Source: an uncultured Alphaproteobacteria bacterium
GTDB taxonomy: Bacteria; Pseudomonadota; Alphaproteobacteria; Sphingomonadales; Sphingomonadaceae
Direction: 5' to 3'
DNA: 7,616 nt
Assembly: GCA_903939555.1 (NCBI GenBank)
Contig: CAJAHV010000245.1
Coordinates: 1 to 7,616 of the forward strand
In this document: piece after piece, positions 1 through 6,624 of the stretch
Position numbering within the stretch: position 1 is the first letter of the stretch
Layout: each line of letters starts with the position of its first letter
Made by a program: the position numbers and the translations under genes
Notes under the pieces: model-generated
Database searches by the model: none
Told to the model about the DNA's origin: nothing
The model's input: only the letters and a program-made list of their open reading frames with translations

Positions 1-68
1 GATTTCGGCTAGGAGGCCGGCTCTCGCCCCCCTGCGACACTGGGTAACAGCAGCAAGACAGTTTTCGA

Positions 69-98
69 TTGACGATTTGCGTATTTTAGGCAAAGAAT
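69..98 (+). promoter_or_regulatory. candidate sigma-70-type promoter upstream of hsaA-like gene
   Basis: A TTGACG hexamer at 69-74 (five of six matches to the -35 consensus) is followed after 18 bases by AAGAAT at 93-98 (four of six matches to TATAAT). It lies in the only clearly AT-richer stretch of the window, ahead of the first gene of a tight gene string, which is where the operon promoter should be. Transcription would start near 105 and give a leader of about 55 bases. The spacer is one base longer than ideal and the -10 is weak, so this is a prediction by position and consensus only. Confidence 0.35.
76..94. repeat. short inverted repeat TTTGC-N9-GCAAA, possible operator
   Basis: TTTGC at 76-80 and its exact complement GCAAA at 90-94 are separated by nine bases. 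The repeat lies in the spacer of the candidate promoter and reaches into its -10, so a dimeric regulator bound here would block or shape transcription. The arms are only 5 bases, so chance is a real alternative. No regulator gene is visible in the window to pair it with. Confidence 0.3.
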
Positions 99-115
99 TT
101 CTACGAATAACGCGG

Positions 116-131
116 CTCAATATGACTTGAG
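116..131. repeat. short inverted repeat CTCAA-N6-TTGAG in the leader
   Basis: CTCAA at 116-120 and TTGAG at 127-131 form a perfect 5-base inverted repeat around six bases. It lies just after the predicted transcription start and 17 bases before the ribosome binding site. It could be an operator half-site pair or a small leader hairpin. With such short arms it is weak evidence by itself. Confidence 0.25.
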
Positions 132-147
132 TCGGTGCTTGTAAGTG

Positions 148-153
148 AAGGAG
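148..153 (+). promoter_or_regulatory. Shine-Dalgarno site AAGGAG for the first gene
   Basis: AAGGAG ends seven bases before the ATG at 161. It is the strongest ribosome binding site in the window and fixes the start of the monooxygenase gene. The downstream genes mostly have weak sites and rely on overlap with the gene before them. Confidence 0.8.
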
Positions 154-160
154 CCCTGCT

Positions 161-1372
161 ATGGCTACAGTTCGCGCGATCCGCACCCAGGCCGGGCCGA
201 GCCCGACCCCGGAAGAACTCGTCGATCGCGCTCGCGCGATGATCCCGGTGCTCAAGGCGCGGGCCAAGCAATGCATCGCCGATGTGAAGGTGCCTGACGC
301 CAGCATCGCCGACATGCAGGAAGCCGGTTTCTGGAAGATCCTGCAGCCGCGGCGCTGGGGTGGTTATGAAATGAACCCCAATGTCTTCTTCGATGTGCTC
401 AAGCTGGTATCCGAAGGCTGCATGTCGACGGGCTGGGTGCTCGGCGTTGTTGGTTGCCACCCCTATGAAATAGCCCTGATGCACGACCAGGCGCAGCGCG
501 ATGTCTGGGGCGAGGATGATTCGGTGCTGGTGTCCTCCTCCTATCAGCCGGTCGGCAAGGTCGAACATGCCGATGGCGGTTTCCACCTGACCGGGCGCTG
601 GGGCTTTTCCTCGGGTTCCGAACATTGCCAATGGGTGCTGCTCGGCGCGCTGATCCCGTCGAAGGACGCCGGCGGCCCGCCCGAAATGCGCACCTTCCTG
701 GTGCCGCGTGCCGATTATACGATTGAAAAGACGTGGGATACTTTTGGCCTGCGCGGCACTGGCAGCCATGACATCGTCGTCGATCGCGCCTTTGTGCCCG
801 ATTATCGCACCCACAAGGCGGCGGACGGTTTTCTGTGCACCAACCCCGGCCAGGAAGAAAATGACGGGCCGTTGTTTTCGCTGCCTTGGGCGCAGATCTT
901 CCTGCGCTCGGTGTCGACCGCCGCGCTTGGCGGCACCCGCGCCGCGGTCAAGGCCGCTGTCGCTATCGCCGAGGACCGGGTGTCGACCAACACCGGCAAG
1001 GTATCGAAGACCGATCCGATCCTGATGGCCAGCATCGCCAAGGCCTATGCCCAGATGGAGGAGATGGAGCTCGTCCTGCGCCACAGCTTCGACGACATGA
1101 TGGAGGGCGCTGCCGCCGGCCGGCCGCTGACGCTCGAACGCCGCGCGATGAACCGCTATCATTCCTCGACAGTGGTGCGCCGCTGTGCCGATCTGGTCGG
1201 CGAGATGCTGCCGTTGCTCGGTGGCCGGGCGATCTACATGTCCAGCCCGATTGTCCAGCCCTGGCTCGATATCAGCGCGGCGCGGGCGCATGTCGCCAAT
1301 GATCCGAACAATATGGCCGGCGACGTCGTCGGCAGCTTGATGGGACAGCCGCCGACGTTCATGTTCATGTGA
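161..1372 (+). CDS. hsaA: HsaA-type flavin-dependent monooxygenase, oxygenase component (acyl-CoA dehydrogenase fold)
   Basis: This 403-residue cytoplasmic protein matches the oxygenase component of two-component flavin monooxygenases with the acyl-CoA dehydrogenase fold. HsaA uses reduced flavin supplied by HsaB to hydroxylate the phenolic A ring of 3-HSA (3-hydroxy-9,10-secoandrosta-1,3,5(10)-triene-9,17-dione), giving the catechol 3,4-DHSA. Recalled features shared with mycobacterial HsaA (394 residues) are LQPRRWGG (61-68), STGWV (89-93), VWGEDD (115-120) with SSSYQP (125-130), the FSSG loop (149-152), GLRGTGSHD (196-204) and HVANDP near the C-terminus. Ser151 and His377 align with Ser143 and His368 of HsaA, which I recall as active-site residues. 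The start has a good AAGGAG site. No reductase (hsaB) or ring-cleavage dioxygenase (hsaC) gene adjoins it. Related hydroxylases for other phenols share this fold, so the steroid substrate rests on neighbouring genes as well as on sequence. Confidence 0.85.
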   Translation: MATVRAIRTQAGPSPTPEELVDRARAMIPVLKARAKQCIADVKVPDASIADMQEAGFWKILQPRRWGGYEMNPNVFFDVLKLVSEGCMSTGWVLGVVGCHPYEIALMHDQAQRDVWGEDDSVLVSSSYQPVGKVEHADGGFHLTGRWGFSSGSEHCQWVLLGALIPSKDAGGPPEMRTFLVPRADYTIEKTWDTFGLRGTGSHDIVVDRAFVPDYRTHKAADGFLCTNPGQEENDGPLFSLPWAQIFLRSVSTAALGGTRAAVKAAVAIAEDRVSTNTGKVSKTDPILMASIAKAYAQMEEMELVLRHSFDDMMEGAAAGRPLTLERRAMNRYHSSTVVRRCADLVGEMLPLLGGRAIYMSSPIVQPWLDISAARAHVANDPNNMAGDVVGSLMGQPPTFMFM

Positions 1373-1386
1373 CGACAGCCGCCGAC
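1344..1386 (+). repeat. 13-bp direct repeat straddling the hsaA-like stop codon
   Basis: GACAGCCGCCGAC occurs at 1344-1356 and again at 1374-1386, exactly 30 bases apart. Between them lies a tandem GTTCAT-GTTCAT (1357-1368) followed by the TGA at 1370-1372. Because the period is a multiple of three, the second copy repeats the residues QPPT in the same frame just past the stop. This looks like a local duplication or slippage at the gene end. No function can be assigned. Confidence 0.6.
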
Positions 1387-1427
1387 AGACCCGCAACGGG
1401 CGCGGCATCACGAGCTTTGGGGATTTC

Positions 1428-2252
1428 ATGACAGCATTGCAGACGGCGCGTTACACCGTATCGGGCGAGCATGAGATCTGCATCCAGGAGGCGGGCGATC
1501 CCGCCGGCCCGGCCGTGGTGTTCATCCACGGCAGCGGCCCGGGCGCATCGGGGGCATCGAACTTCCGCCAGAATATCGATGCCTTTGTCGCGGCCGGTTA
1601 CCGGGTCATCCTGCCCGATCTGATCGGCTATGGCGCCTCGTCGAAGCCGGTCGGCATCGATTACACGCTCGACCTGTTCACCGACACGCTGCACGAGGCG
1701 CTAACGCAGCACGGCGTGACACGGGCGACGCTGGTCGGCAACTCGCTGGGCGGCGGCGTGGCGATCCAGATGACGCTCAATGCGCCCGATTTCACCGAAA
1801 AACTCGTGTTGATGGCGCCGGGTGCGGTTGCCGAACAAATGAGTTATTTCACCATGCCGGGCATCGCCAAGATGGTGTCGGGCTTTGGCGGGCCGGATTT
1901 CAACCTTGCCGAACAGCGCCGGTTGATCGGCAATCTGCTCCACCCCGATTATGCCGACAGGATTCCCGAAAGCCTGGTCGCCGAACGCTTTGCCGTGGCG
2001 CGGACCCAGCCCAAGGATGTGCTGGCGCGGATGAAGACGCCCAATCTCGGGCTGCGGCTCCACGAGCTCAAAAAGCCGATTTTCGTGATGTGGGGGCTGA
2101 ACGACGAATTCTGCCCCGAAAGCCATGCCCGGCTGTTTCTCGATGCCTGTGACGATGTGCGGGTCATCACCTTCGCGCGCACCGGCCATTGGGTGCAGGT
2201 GGAACGCGCCGCCGAATTCAACGCCTATGCGCTGGCGTTCCTGGCGGCATGA
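1428..2252 (+). CDS. hsaD: alpha/beta-fold meta-cleavage product hydrolase, HsaD/BphD type
   Basis: This 274-residue protein is a C-C bond hydrolase of the meta-cleavage product family. HsaD cleaves 4,5-9,10-diseco-steroid (4,9-DSHA) into 2-hydroxyhexa-2,4-dienoate and the C/D-ring acid. The oxyanion-hole motif HGSGPGA is at residues 34-40. The nucleophile elbow GNSLGG gives Ser106. The acid is Asp226 in WGLND and the base is His254 in GHW, so the triad is complete and spaced as in BphD and HsaD; length is also typical (about 280-290). A lid region lies between about 135 and 205. GGGGA at 1419-1423 precedes the ATG by four bases. It is separated from the upstream monooxygenase by 55 bases, the longest gap in the gene string, and its end overlaps the hydratase start by four bases. 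MhpC- or BphD-like substrates are possible; the HsaA-like neighbour favours the secosteroid. Confidence 0.85.
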   Translation: MTALQTARYTVSGEHEICIQEAGDPAGPAVVFIHGSGPGASGASNFRQNIDAFVAAGYRVILPDLIGYGASSKPVGIDYTLDLFTDTLHEALTQHGVTRATLVGNSLGGGVAIQMTLNAPDFTEKLVLMAPGAVAEQMSYFTMPGIAKMVSGFGGPDFNLAEQRRLIGNLLHPDYADRIPESLVAERFAVARTQPKDVLARMKTPNLGLRLHELKKPIFVMWGLNDEFCPESHARLFLDACDDVRVITFARTGHWVQVERAAEFNAYALAFLAA

Positions 2253-3040
2253 ACAAGGCTGCGTTCCATGGCGAGGAACTTTATCGCGCCCTGCGCGACC
2301 GCCGCACCGTCGCGCCGCTGATCGCGCGGGATCCGTCGCTGACCATCGCTGATGCCTATGCGATTTCATTGGATGCGCTGGCGCGGCGCCGGGCCGATGG
2401 CGAGCGGGTTGTCGGCAAGAAGATCGGCGTCACTTCCAAGGCGGTGCAGGACATGCTCGGCGTTCACCAGCCCGATTTCGGCTTCCTGACCGATCGGATG
2501 TGGGTGCCCAATGTCGATGGCGTTGCTGAAATCGATATCGCCGCGCGCGGCCTCATCCAGCCGCGTGCCGAGGCGGAAATCGCCTTCATCCTGAAATCGC
2601 AGCTGGTTGGCCCCGGCGTCACCGCTGCTGATGTAATCGCGGCGACGCAGAGCATCGCGCCGTGCTTCGAGATCGTCGACAGCCGCATCGCCGACTGGCA
2701 GATCGGTATCGTCGATACGGTTGCCGACAATGCCAGTTGCGGGGTTTTCGTCATCGGCGATGCCCGTGCCGACGCCGGCGCGCATGATCTGCCGGCGCTG
2801 CATGTCACCGTCACCAAGAACGGCCAGCCTTTGTCGGAAGGCTATGGCGCCGCGGTGCAGGGTTCACCCGCCGCAGCGGTCGCCTGGCTCGCCAACACGC
2901 TGGGCGCCTATGGCGTCACGCTCGATGCCGGTGATGTCATCTTGTCGGGCTCGCTGGTGCCGCTGGCGCCGGCGGTGGCGGGCGATGTCTTTGAAATGGT
3001 GCTGCACGGTATCGGCGGCTGCACCGCGCGTTTCGTCTGA
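2249..3040 (+). CDS. hsaE: 2-hydroxyhexa-2,4-dienoate hydratase, HsaE/MhpD family
   Basis: The 263-residue product belongs to the 2-keto-4-pentenoate hydratase/4-oxalocrotonate decarboxylase family, which uses a divalent metal. HsaE hydrates 2-hydroxyhexa-2,4-dienoate to 4-hydroxy-2-oxohexanoate. Visible family features are VGKKIGVTS (55-63), QPDFGFL (74-80), QPRAEAEIAF (104-113) and FEIVDSR (140-146), then the ILSGSLVPLAP stretch (231-241). Glu108, Glu110 and Glu141 match the metal-binding glutamates known in MhpD (106, 108, 139). The start chosen is the ATG overlapping the hydrolase stop as ATGA; an in-frame ATG at 2189 lies inside the hydrolase gene and would add 20 residues without family support. 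There is no strong ribosome site, so translation is probably coupled. Decarboxylases of the DmpH type share the fold, but the adjoining hydrolase and aldehyde dehydrogenase favour hydratase. Confidence 0.85.
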   Translation: MNKAAFHGEELYRALRDRRTVAPLIARDPSLTIADAYAISLDALARRRADGERVVGKKIGVTSKAVQDMLGVHQPDFGFLTDRMWVPNVDGVAEIDIAARGLIQPRAEAEIAFILKSQLVGPGVTAADVIAATQSIAPCFEIVDSRIADWQIGIVDTVADNASCGVFVIGDARADAGAHDLPALHVTVTKNGQPLSEGYGAAVQGSPAAAVAWLANTLGAYGVTLDAGDVILSGSLVPLAPAVAGDVFEMVLHGIGGCTARFV

Positions 3041-3051
3041 AGGAAGCATTT

Positions 3052-3984
3052 GTGGCCAGACCTGTCGGCGCTGTCATCATCGGTTCGGGCAATATCGGCA
3101 CCGATCTGATGATCAAGATGCTGAAATATCCGCAGAACATGGAACTGCTCGCGGTCGTCGGCATCGATCCGGCTTCCGAAGGGCTGGCAATGGCGCGGGA
3201 ACGCGGGCTGGCGACGACCGCCGAAGGCATCGAAGGGCTGAAGGCGCTCGAATGCTATAGCCGCATCGGCATCGCGTTCGATGCGACCTCGGCCTATGCC
3301 CATAAGGCGCATGACGCCGCGCTGCGCGCCGATGGCATCCAGATCGTCGATCTGACGCCGGCCGCGATCGGGCCGTTCACCATTCCGCCGGTCAACATGG
3401 CGGCCAATCTCGACCAGCCCAATGTCAACATGGTGACCTGCGGCGGCCAGGCCACGATCCCGATGGTCGCTGCCGTGTCGCGCGTCGCCAAGGTGCATTA
3501 TGCCGAGATCGTCGCCTCGGTGTCGTCGCGCTCGGCGGGGCCGGGCACGCGCGCCAATATCGATGAATTCACCCGCACCACGGCGCGCGCCATCGAAGCG
3601 GTGGGCGGCGCGACGCATGGCAAGGCGATCATCATCCTCAACCCCGCCGAGCCGCCGATGATCATGCGCGACACGGTGTTCACTTTGTCGGACCATGCCG
3701 AGGAGGCCGATATCCGCGCCTCGGTCGCCGCCATGGTCGCCGAGGTGCAGAAATATGTGCCGGGCTATCGCCTCAAGCAGGAAGTCCAGTTCGAACGCTA
3801 TGGCGACAACAACCGGCTCAAGATTCCCGGCATGGGCGAATTTTCGGGGCTGAAGACGGCGATCTATCTCGAGGTCGAAGGCGCCGGCGACTATCTGCCA
3901 TCCTATTCGGGCAATCTCGACATCATGACCGCAGCGGCCAAGGCGACCGGCGAATTGCTCGCGGCACGGCGGATGGCGGCCTGA
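3052..3984 (+). CDS. hsaG: acylating acetaldehyde/propanal dehydrogenase, HsaG/MhpF/DmpF type
   Basis: The 310-residue protein has the usual length and motifs of CoA-acylating aldehyde dehydrogenases of meta-cleavage pathways, which oxidise acetaldehyde or propanal with NAD+ and CoA. The Rossmann motif IIGSGNIGTDL lies at residues 9-19. The catalytic Cys130 is in NMVTCGGQATIP. The SRSAGPGTRANIDEFTRTT block follows, then NPAEPP. In the steroid pathway the aldehyde is propanal and the product propionyl-CoA. The start is GTG, supported by AGGAAG at 3041-3046 five bases upstream and by the Rossmann motif starting right after it. Family members form a tight complex with an aldolase (HsaF/MhpE/DmpG) that channels the aldehyde; no aldolase gene is next to this one. 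The symbol mhpF would fit equally well if the substrate were not a steroid. Confidence 0.9.
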   Translation: MARPVGAVIIGSGNIGTDLMIKMLKYPQNMELLAVVGIDPASEGLAMARERGLATTAEGIEGLKALECYSRIGIAFDATSAYAHKAHDAALRADGIQIVDLTPAAIGPFTIPPVNMAANLDQPNVNMVTCGGQATIPMVAAVSRVAKVHYAEIVASVSSRSAGPGTRANIDEFTRTTARAIEAVGGATHGKAIIILNPAEPPMIMRDTVFTLSDHAEEADIRASVAAMVAEVQKYVPGYRLKQEVQFERYGDNNRLKIPGMGEFSGLKTAIYLEVEGAGDYLPSYSGNLDIMTAAAKATGELLAARRMAA

Positions 3985-3988
3985 GGCC

Positions 3989-5452
3989 ATGACGGAGATA
4001 TCGCTCTACAAGCCCTATCCCGCCGCCGAAGTGCCGGCATGGGACATGGAGACCGATGTCGCGATCATCGGTTTCGGTGCGACCGGCGCTTGCGCGGCGA
4101 TCGAAGCGGCGCAAGCCGGCGCGCGGGTCATGCTGTTCGAACGCAATTCGGGCAGCGGCGGTGCCTCGGGCCTGTCGGGGGGTGAAATCTATATCGGCGG
4201 CAATGGCGGCACCGATGTGCAGCGCGCCGCCGGCTTCAGCGATACCACCGAGGATTTTGCGGCCTATCTCAAGGCCGCCGGCGGGCCGTGCGCCGATGAC
4301 GCCAAATGCGATGCCTATGCCATCGGCGCGCTCGATCACTTCGCCTGGCTGAAGGCGCAGGGCGTGCCGTACAAGGGCACTTATCTGCCCGGCAAGATTA
4401 TCGAGCCGACGGGGGACGACACGCTGATCTGGTCGGGCAGCGAAGCGGCGACGCCGTTCCGCCATGTCGCCAAGCCGGCGCCGCGCGGCCATGTCATTCA
4501 GCACATGGGCTGGGGCGGTGGCCGGCCGCTGGTCGATATCCTCGAAAAACGTGCCCGCGAATCGGGCGTCGAAGTCGTCGTCGATGCCCGCGCGCTGGCG
4601 CTGGTGCAGGATGGCGAGCGCATTGTCGGGGTCGTCATGCGCATCGACAATCAACCGCGCTTCGTGAAGGCAGCAGCGGTCGTGCTCGCCACGGGCGGCT
4701 TTGTCATGAACGAGGCGATGCGCCGCAAATATGCGCCGCAGACCTTGCGCATCAACAGCCCGATTGGCGACAAGGACGATGGCACCGGCATCGAACTCGG
4801 CATTTCGGCGGGCGGTGACGCCATCCACATGGACCAGTTTTTCACCACCTGTCCGTGGACGATCCCCGAAAGCCATGCGCACGGCGTTTTCGTCAATGTG
4901 AAGGGCCAGCGCTTCATCAACGAGGATTGCTACCATGGCCGGGTCAGCCGCACGATGGTCGACCAGCCCGGGCACGGCGTCTATCTGCTGCTCGATTCGG
5001 CGCATTACCAGCAGGCCCCCGATTTCGCCCGGATGAGCATTGCCGCCACCGGCGACGACTGGGCCGAAGTCGAAGGCGAGCTTGGCATGCTGCCCGGTAC
5101 GCTGACCCCGACGATGGATTTCTACAACGCCCATGCCCGCGAAGGCCGTGACCCGTTGTTCGACAAGCAGCCACCGATTCTGGTGCCGCTCGATCAGGGG
5201 CCGTTCATCGCGCTCGAGCTGAATTTCGAGACGAGCTATTTTTCCTTCTTCACGCTCGGTGGCCTGAAAACCTCCGCCAGTGCCGAAGTGCTCAGCCGCG
5301 CCGGCACGCCCATCCCCGGGCTGTTCGCCGCCGGGCGCTGCACCTCGGGCCTGCCGGCATGGGGGCATGGCTATAGCAGCGGCATGAGCCTGGCCGATTG
5401 CACCTTCTTTGGCCGCGCTGCCGGGCGGAATGCAGCGCGGGCCAATTCATGA
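3989..5452 (+). CDS. FAD-dependent 3-ketosteroid dehydrogenase-like oxidoreductase (probably delta4-(5alpha)-KstD group)
   Basis: This 487-residue flavoprotein belongs to the fumarate reductase/3-ketosteroid dehydrogenase family, which removes hydrogens next to a 3-keto group to make a ring-A double bond. After about 22 extra N-terminal residues comes the FAD-binding VAIIGFGATGACAAIEAA, then the acidic LFER (49-52) and the GGASGLSGGEIYIGG loop (57-71). A second FAD contact is VVLATGGFVMN (231-241). Tyr315 in NEDCYHGR, and Tyr462 and Ser464 in GHGYSSG, fall where the delta4-(5alpha) enzymes (Kst4D, TesI) have active-site residues, as far as I can align from memory. The C-terminal FAD motif is LFAAGR followed by FFGRAAGRNAA. 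It begins four bases after the upstream stop. No signal peptide or membrane segment is seen, so it is cytoplasmic. Delta1-KstD or another enoate oxidoreductase cannot be excluded, so I give no symbol. Confidence 0.75.
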   Translation: MTEISLYKPYPAAEVPAWDMETDVAIIGFGATGACAAIEAAQAGARVMLFERNSGSGGASGLSGGEIYIGGNGGTDVQRAAGFSDTTEDFAAYLKAAGGPCADDAKCDAYAIGALDHFAWLKAQGVPYKGTYLPGKIIEPTGDDTLIWSGSEAATPFRHVAKPAPRGHVIQHMGWGGGRPLVDILEKRARESGVEVVVDARALALVQDGERIVGVVMRIDNQPRFVKAAAVVLATGGFVMNEAMRRKYAPQTLRINSPIGDKDDGTGIELGISAGGDAIHMDQFFTTCPWTIPESHAHGVFVNVKGQRFINEDCYHGRVSRTMVDQPGHGVYLLLDSAHYQQAPDFARMSIAATGDDWAEVEGELGMLPGTLTPTMDFYNAHAREGRDPLFDKQPPILVPLDQGPFIALELNFETSYFSFFTLGGLKTSASAEVLSRAGTPIPGLFAAGRCTSGLPAWGHGYSSGMSLADCTFFGRAAGRNAARANS

Positions 5453-6624
5453 TCGCCCCGGTTGCCACCATCGCCAGCGCCGATCTGCTCGCCCGGGCGC
5501 GGGCAGCGACCGGGCTCGATGATTTTGGCGATGACTGGTTCCTCGTGCCGCTCGAAAGGCTCGTCGCCGGCATCAACGCCGAAGCTGGCTTGCGCCACGA
5601 CGGCGGGCATATCGACCGCATCGTCTATGCGCTGATGGACCGGCTGGTGGTCACCGATCTGATCCGCCGCCACCCCGAGATTCTTGACGAGAAGATCGAT
5701 GTCGCCGCTGCCATCATCGGCCTGCCGCGCACCGGCAGCACCATGCTGCACCGCTTGCTGGCCAGCCTGCCGGAGATGACCTCGCCCTGGTGGTGGGAAG
5801 TGACCTTTCCGCTGCCGCTGCCCGGCGAACAGCCCGGCGACGCTTCCCCGCGCCACGCGCTGGCCAAACAGACCGTGCAGGATTTTCTCGCCGCCTGGCC
5901 GAATTTCGAAAGCATCGATCCGATCGACGCGATGGAAGTCGCCGAGGAAGTCATCCTGCTCGACAAGAGCTTCCTGTCGACGACCTATGATTCGATGCTG
6001 CACGTGCCGGGCTATGGCTTCTGGCAGGCCGAACAGGACCATGAGCCCGCCTATCGCGAATTGAAGATCTGGCTGCAGGTCATCCAGAGCCAGACGCCCG
6101 AGCGGCGCGGCCAGCGCTGGATATTGAAGACGCCGCACCATCTGCTCGGCGGGCTGTCGGGGCTGCTCGCGGTGTTCCCCGAAGCCCGGCTGATCATGAC
6201 GCACCGCGACGTGGCGCAGGTGCTGCCCAGCTATTGCAGCATGTGCGAATCGATGACCGTGGCGCAATCGGGCGGCTACCGGCGCGAGCAACAGGGCGCG
6301 CACTGGTCGCGGCGTTTTGCCGATGGTCTGCGCCGCTTGATGGCGGCGCGCGCGACGCTGCCGGCCGATCGCTTCGTCGATGTGCAGTATCAGGACACGG
6401 TGACCGATCCGGTCGGCACCGGCGTGCGCGTGCTTGCTGCGCTGGGGGTGGCGGCGACGCCCGCCGATATCGCCGCGATGCAGGCCTGTGTCGCCGGCAA
6501 TGTCCGGGAAAACCGCCCGGTGCACCGTTATGCGGCGGCCGATTTCGGGATCGACGCTGCACAGGTGGCGCAGGATTTCGCATTTTACACAGCATTATAT
6601 CTGCACGGAGAGGCCAAGCCATGA
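5449..6624 (+). CDS. sulfotransferase-family protein (Sulfotransfer_3-like), function unknown
   Basis: The 391-residue product has the two PAPS-binding signatures of the sulfotransferase superfamily. The 5'-phosphosulfate loop is GLPRTGSTMLHRLL at 91-104. The 3'-phosphate site is in LIMTHRDVAQVLPSY (248-262), with Arg253 and Ser261 as likely contacts, preceded by WILKTPHHL (224-232). The N-terminal LDDFGDDWF is common in bacterial members of this size. Arg94 replaces the lysine of animal cytosolic SULTs, which is usual in bacteria. Family chemistry would be transfer of sulfate from PAPS to a hydroxyl, but many such proteins in degradation clusters have no shown activity. The chosen ATG overlaps the previous stop as ATGA; the earlier in-frame ATG at 5398 lies deep inside the flavoprotein gene. 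The end overlaps the SDR start, so it is embedded in the operon. No secretion signal is seen. Confidence 0.8.
   Translation: MIAPVATIASADLLARARAATGLDDFGDDWFLVPLERLVAGINAEAGLRHDGGHIDRIVYALMDRLVVTDLIRRHPEILDEKIDVAAAIIGLPRTGSTMLHRLLASLPEMTSPWWWEVTFPLPLPGEQPGDASPRHALAKQTVQDFLAAWPNFESIDPIDAMEVAEEVILLDKSFLSTTYDSMLHVPGYGFWQAEQDHEPAYRELKIWLQVIQSQTPERRGQRWILKTPHHLLGGLSGLLAVFPEARLIMTHRDVAQVLPSYCSMCESMTVAQSGGYRREQQGAHWSRRFADGLRRLMAARATLPADRFVDVQYQDTVTDPVGTGVRVLAALGVAATPADIAAMQACVAGNVRENRPVHRYAAADFGIDAAQVAQDFAFYTALYLHGEAKP
6607..6613 (+). promoter_or_regulatory. ribosome binding site GGAGAGG for the SDR gene
   Basis: GGAGAGG lies inside the end of the sulfotransferase-family gene and ends seven bases before the ATG at 6621. 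It is one of the few strong sites inside the gene string. It supports this start over the in-frame ATG codons further upstream, such as the one at 6234. Confidence 0.7.

Noticed and set aside
2..130. Open frame from the window edge to a TGA at 128-130 that might be the tail of an upstream gene
   Set aside because: The last part is AT-rich and lacks codon periodicity, it would run through the candidate promoter, and the translation has no recognisable family text.
1390..1400. CCCG-CAA-CGGG hairpin in the gap after the monooxygenase gene, considered as a terminator
   Set aside because: The stem is only four base pairs and there is no following T-run, and the downstream hydrolase is expected to be in the same operon.
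101..1429. Long open frame on the - strand (442 codons) opposite the monooxygenase gene
   Set aside because: It mirrors the GC-rich codon pattern of the + strand gene, its translation is rich in Arg, His and Gly with no recognisable motif, and the + strand gene has a strong ribosome site and clear family motifs.
2908..3990. Long open frame on the - strand (360 codons) opposite the aldehyde dehydrogenase gene
   Set aside because: Composition is His/Arg/Asp/Gly-rich as expected from the antisense of a GC-rich gene, and the + strand gene is a full-length, motif-complete family member.
3923..5368. Long open frame on the - strand (481 codons) opposite the flavoprotein gene
   Set aside because: It is a shadow of the flavoprotein gene; low-complexity Arg/Ala/Gly-rich translation without domains, while the + strand carries intact FAD motifs.
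5371..6525. Long open frame on the - strand (384 codons) opposite the sulfotransferase-family gene
   Set aside because: It has no recognisable motif and lies fully opposite a + strand gene with both PAPS-binding signatures.
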